A stretch of DNA of 6,524 nt from Chloroflexota bacterium (GTDB lineage: Bacteria > Chloroflexota > Dehalococcoidia > Lucifugimonadales > Lucifugimonadaceae), in NCBI GenBank assembly GCA_009837685.1, contig VXTA01000352.1:1-6524 (forward strand), given 5' to 3'. Positions 5,456 to 6,524 of this stretch are shown here, in pieces (within the stretch, counting starts at the first letter, position 1; the number at the start of each line of letters is the position of its first letter). Made by a program: the position numbers and the translations under genes. The notes below the pieces were generated by a model. The model was given only the letters and a program-made list of their open reading frames with translations, was not told where the DNA came from and ran no database searches.

Positions 5456-6336
5456 AGTGCCTCTAGATGGCCGCTGAGGAGTCGTTTGATGGTGCTGAGA
5501 GTTACGTCGTCAAAGTTTCCTTTTTCGTTGGCGATGTGGAGTTGCGCGAGCGCGAGTGCGGCGTATGCGCGTGAGGTATCAGGGTTGATATCGGAAGTGA
5601 TGTTGAGGTGTTTGCGGATGGTTTCCAAGTCGCCACGAACGTATGGTCCGGAGATGGCGTCGGGGAGACCGTCGTCGGCGATGGCTTCGATGGTCGATTT
5701 GAGTATTGGGGAGAGCAGTTTAAGGGCTTGGTTGCGGTCGATGCCCCCATGTTGCCAAAGTTCGGCTGAGATGCCGACTAGCCCTGCGAGGAGCCCGCAG
5801 GCAAGGACGGCGGATGCGTGATAGGCGGCGTGGGCGGTTTCGCCTTGGATGGTGAACGTGTTGCTGTGGTGTGCGTCGGCAAAGGATTGTAGCCACGCGG
5901 TGAGTGCTTCGTCATCGCAGTCGATAGCATACGCAATGTTGGAGAGGCGATCGGGGTTGGCGTAGCCGTGGAAGGTTTGAAGGGGATGGAATCCTGCTAC
6001 GCACGCTCCGGCGTTTGCCGCTGATTCGAGTACGGATAGAGTGAGTGCGCCGGAGCAGTGGATGACGTGATGATGGGGTTGCCACGAGATGCTGTCGCAT
6101 ACGGGTTTGATTGCGGCATCGCTGGTGGTGATGAAGATGAAGTCGGCGAGTTCTGGTACTTCGGTTGCTTGGTCGACAATTGGAATGTTTGGCAGTCGTT
6201 GTTTCAGCCACGCGCGGTGTTCGGGACGGCGTGATGAGGCCGCCACGATTTTGCCGTCTGGGTAGGTGGCGGAAGCGAAAGAAGAGCCGACGCGCCCGGC
6301 GCCGATGATGCCGATTTTGGGGCTAAGAATTGTCAT
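5452..6336 (-). CDS. Rossmann-fold NAD(P)-binding protein with DUF2520 domain
   Basis: A 294-residue cytoplasmic protein, normal length for the Rossmann + DUF2520 family. The N-terminal Rossmann domain (about 1-125) has the dinucleotide motif G12-A-G14-R-V-G17, S35-R36-R37 at the end of the second strand (suggesting NADP(H) over NAD(H)), HCSGAL at 93-98 and GFHPLQTF at 115-122, a hallmark of this family. The helical DUF2520 domain (about 130-290) shows AYHASAVLA at 171-179 and GPYVRGD at 230-236. Relatives resemble F420-dependent NADP reductases and beta-hydroxyacid dehydrogenases, but no reaction is established for the family. The start is ATG at 6336; no Shine-Dalgarno is evident. The TGA overlaps the next gene's ATG by 4 nt, linking it to the enolase-superfamily enzyme. 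I infer a redox step on the same metabolite (hydroxy/keto acid); a role in pantothenate metabolism, suggested for some relatives by gene context, is not supported by the neighbours here. Confidence 0.95.
   Translation of the reverse strand: MTILSPKIGIIGAGRVGSSFASATYPDGKIVAASSRRPEHRAWLKQRLPNIPIVDQATEVPELADFIFITTSDAAIKPVCDSISWQPHHHVIHCSGALTLSVLESAANAGACVAGFHPLQTFHGYANPDRLSNIAYAIDCDDEALTAWLQSFADAHHSNTFTIQGETAHAAYHASAVLACGLLAGLVGISAELWQHGGIDRNQALKLLSPILKSTIEAIADDGLPDAISGPYVRGDLETIRKHLNITSDINPDTSRAYAALALAQLHIANEKGNFDDVTLSTIKRLLSGHLEAL
5460..5464 (-). promoter_or_regulatory. Ribosome binding site inside the upstream gene
   Basis: AGAGG on the minus strand, 4 nt before the ATG at 5455, within the last codons of the DUF2520 gene. 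The spacing is rather short, but together with the ATGA overlap it supports this start. Confidence 0.45.
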
Positions 6337-6524
6337 CGATTGAGGGTTGGATTCAAGGTCGATGAAGGTCGCGGAGCAGGTGATTTTCTGCGATAATTAA
6401 GTGAATCAAGTATCGCATTAGATTTGGATTGCTTCGGTCATACTCGGTTCTTCGGGCGTTCGTGTACGTCGTCGTTATCGGGCGCGCGGAACGAGTTGGA
6501 GCACAAGGACGGTGAAGGCATGGG
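6337..6524. other. Leader region upstream of the DUF2520 gene, content uncertain
   Basis: 188 nt up to the right edge. The part 6388-6430 is AT-rich and is the likely place for a promoter of the DUF2520-enolase pair, but no convincing -35/-10 pair was found on the minus strand. On the plus strand TGCGATAAT (6389-6397) looks like an extended -10 element and could serve a divergent gene. An AAGGA followed by an ATG at 6520 sits at the very edge, too short to judge. On the minus strand a frame is open from the edge to a TGA at 6438-6440 and may be the tail of an upstream gene. Confidence 0.4.

Noticed and set aside
6438..6521. Small 27-residue minus-strand ORF, or tail of an upstream gene
   Set aside because: Codon use is compatible with coding, but the two other minus frames are also partly open and no motif is recognisable. 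It cannot be decided from this window.

Overview
The window holds five protein-coding genes, all on the minus strand, separated by gaps that carry hairpin-forming repeats. Third codon positions are strongly GC-rich, which also produces many long antisense open frames. The content, two enolase-superfamily (COG4948) enzymes, two MFS exporter-like paralogs and one Rossmann/DUF2520 protein, plus ATTCC...GGAAT repeats in the gaps, resembles Chloroflexota of the marine SAR202 / Dehalococcoidia type, known for many COG4948 paralogs. This lineage call is an inference; there is no rRNA or other phylogenetic marker here.

In the direction of transcription (right to left): 6337-6524 is a leader of uncertain content. 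Then comes a Rossmann + DUF2520 NAD(P)-binding protein (5452-6336), whose stop codon overlaps by 4 nt the ATG of a mandelate-racemase-like enolase-superfamily enzyme (4247-5455). These two are almost certainly translated from one message. After a 109-nt gap with an inverted repeat comes an MFS transporter with a TTG start (2869-4137, 'MFS-B'). A 320-nt gap with three or more hairpins follows, then a second MFS transporter with a GTG start (1301-2548, 'MFS-A'). After a 210-nt gap with a second copy of the composite repeat comes a galactonate/mannonate-dehydratase-like enolase-superfamily gene (1-1090) that runs off the left edge.

The likely theme is uptake or efflux and conversion of small hydroxy or sugar acids. 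The two enolase-superfamily enzymes keep a full set of acidic metal-ligand positions and a His/Asp pair, so both should abstract a proton alpha to a carboxylate (dehydratase or epimerase chemistry). The DUF2520 protein could supply a linked redox step. The two MFS proteins are tandem paralogs. MFS-A keeps the conserved cytoplasmic motif A; MFS-B has lost its Asp and a second conserved RGR motif, suggesting functional divergence.

The most notable non-coding feature is a composite repeat of about 100 nt, present once directly behind the stop codon of each MFS gene in the same orientation. It has two hairpins, one of which shows a compensatory base-pair change between copies. No mobile-element gene, tRNA, rRNA or CRISPR array was seen.
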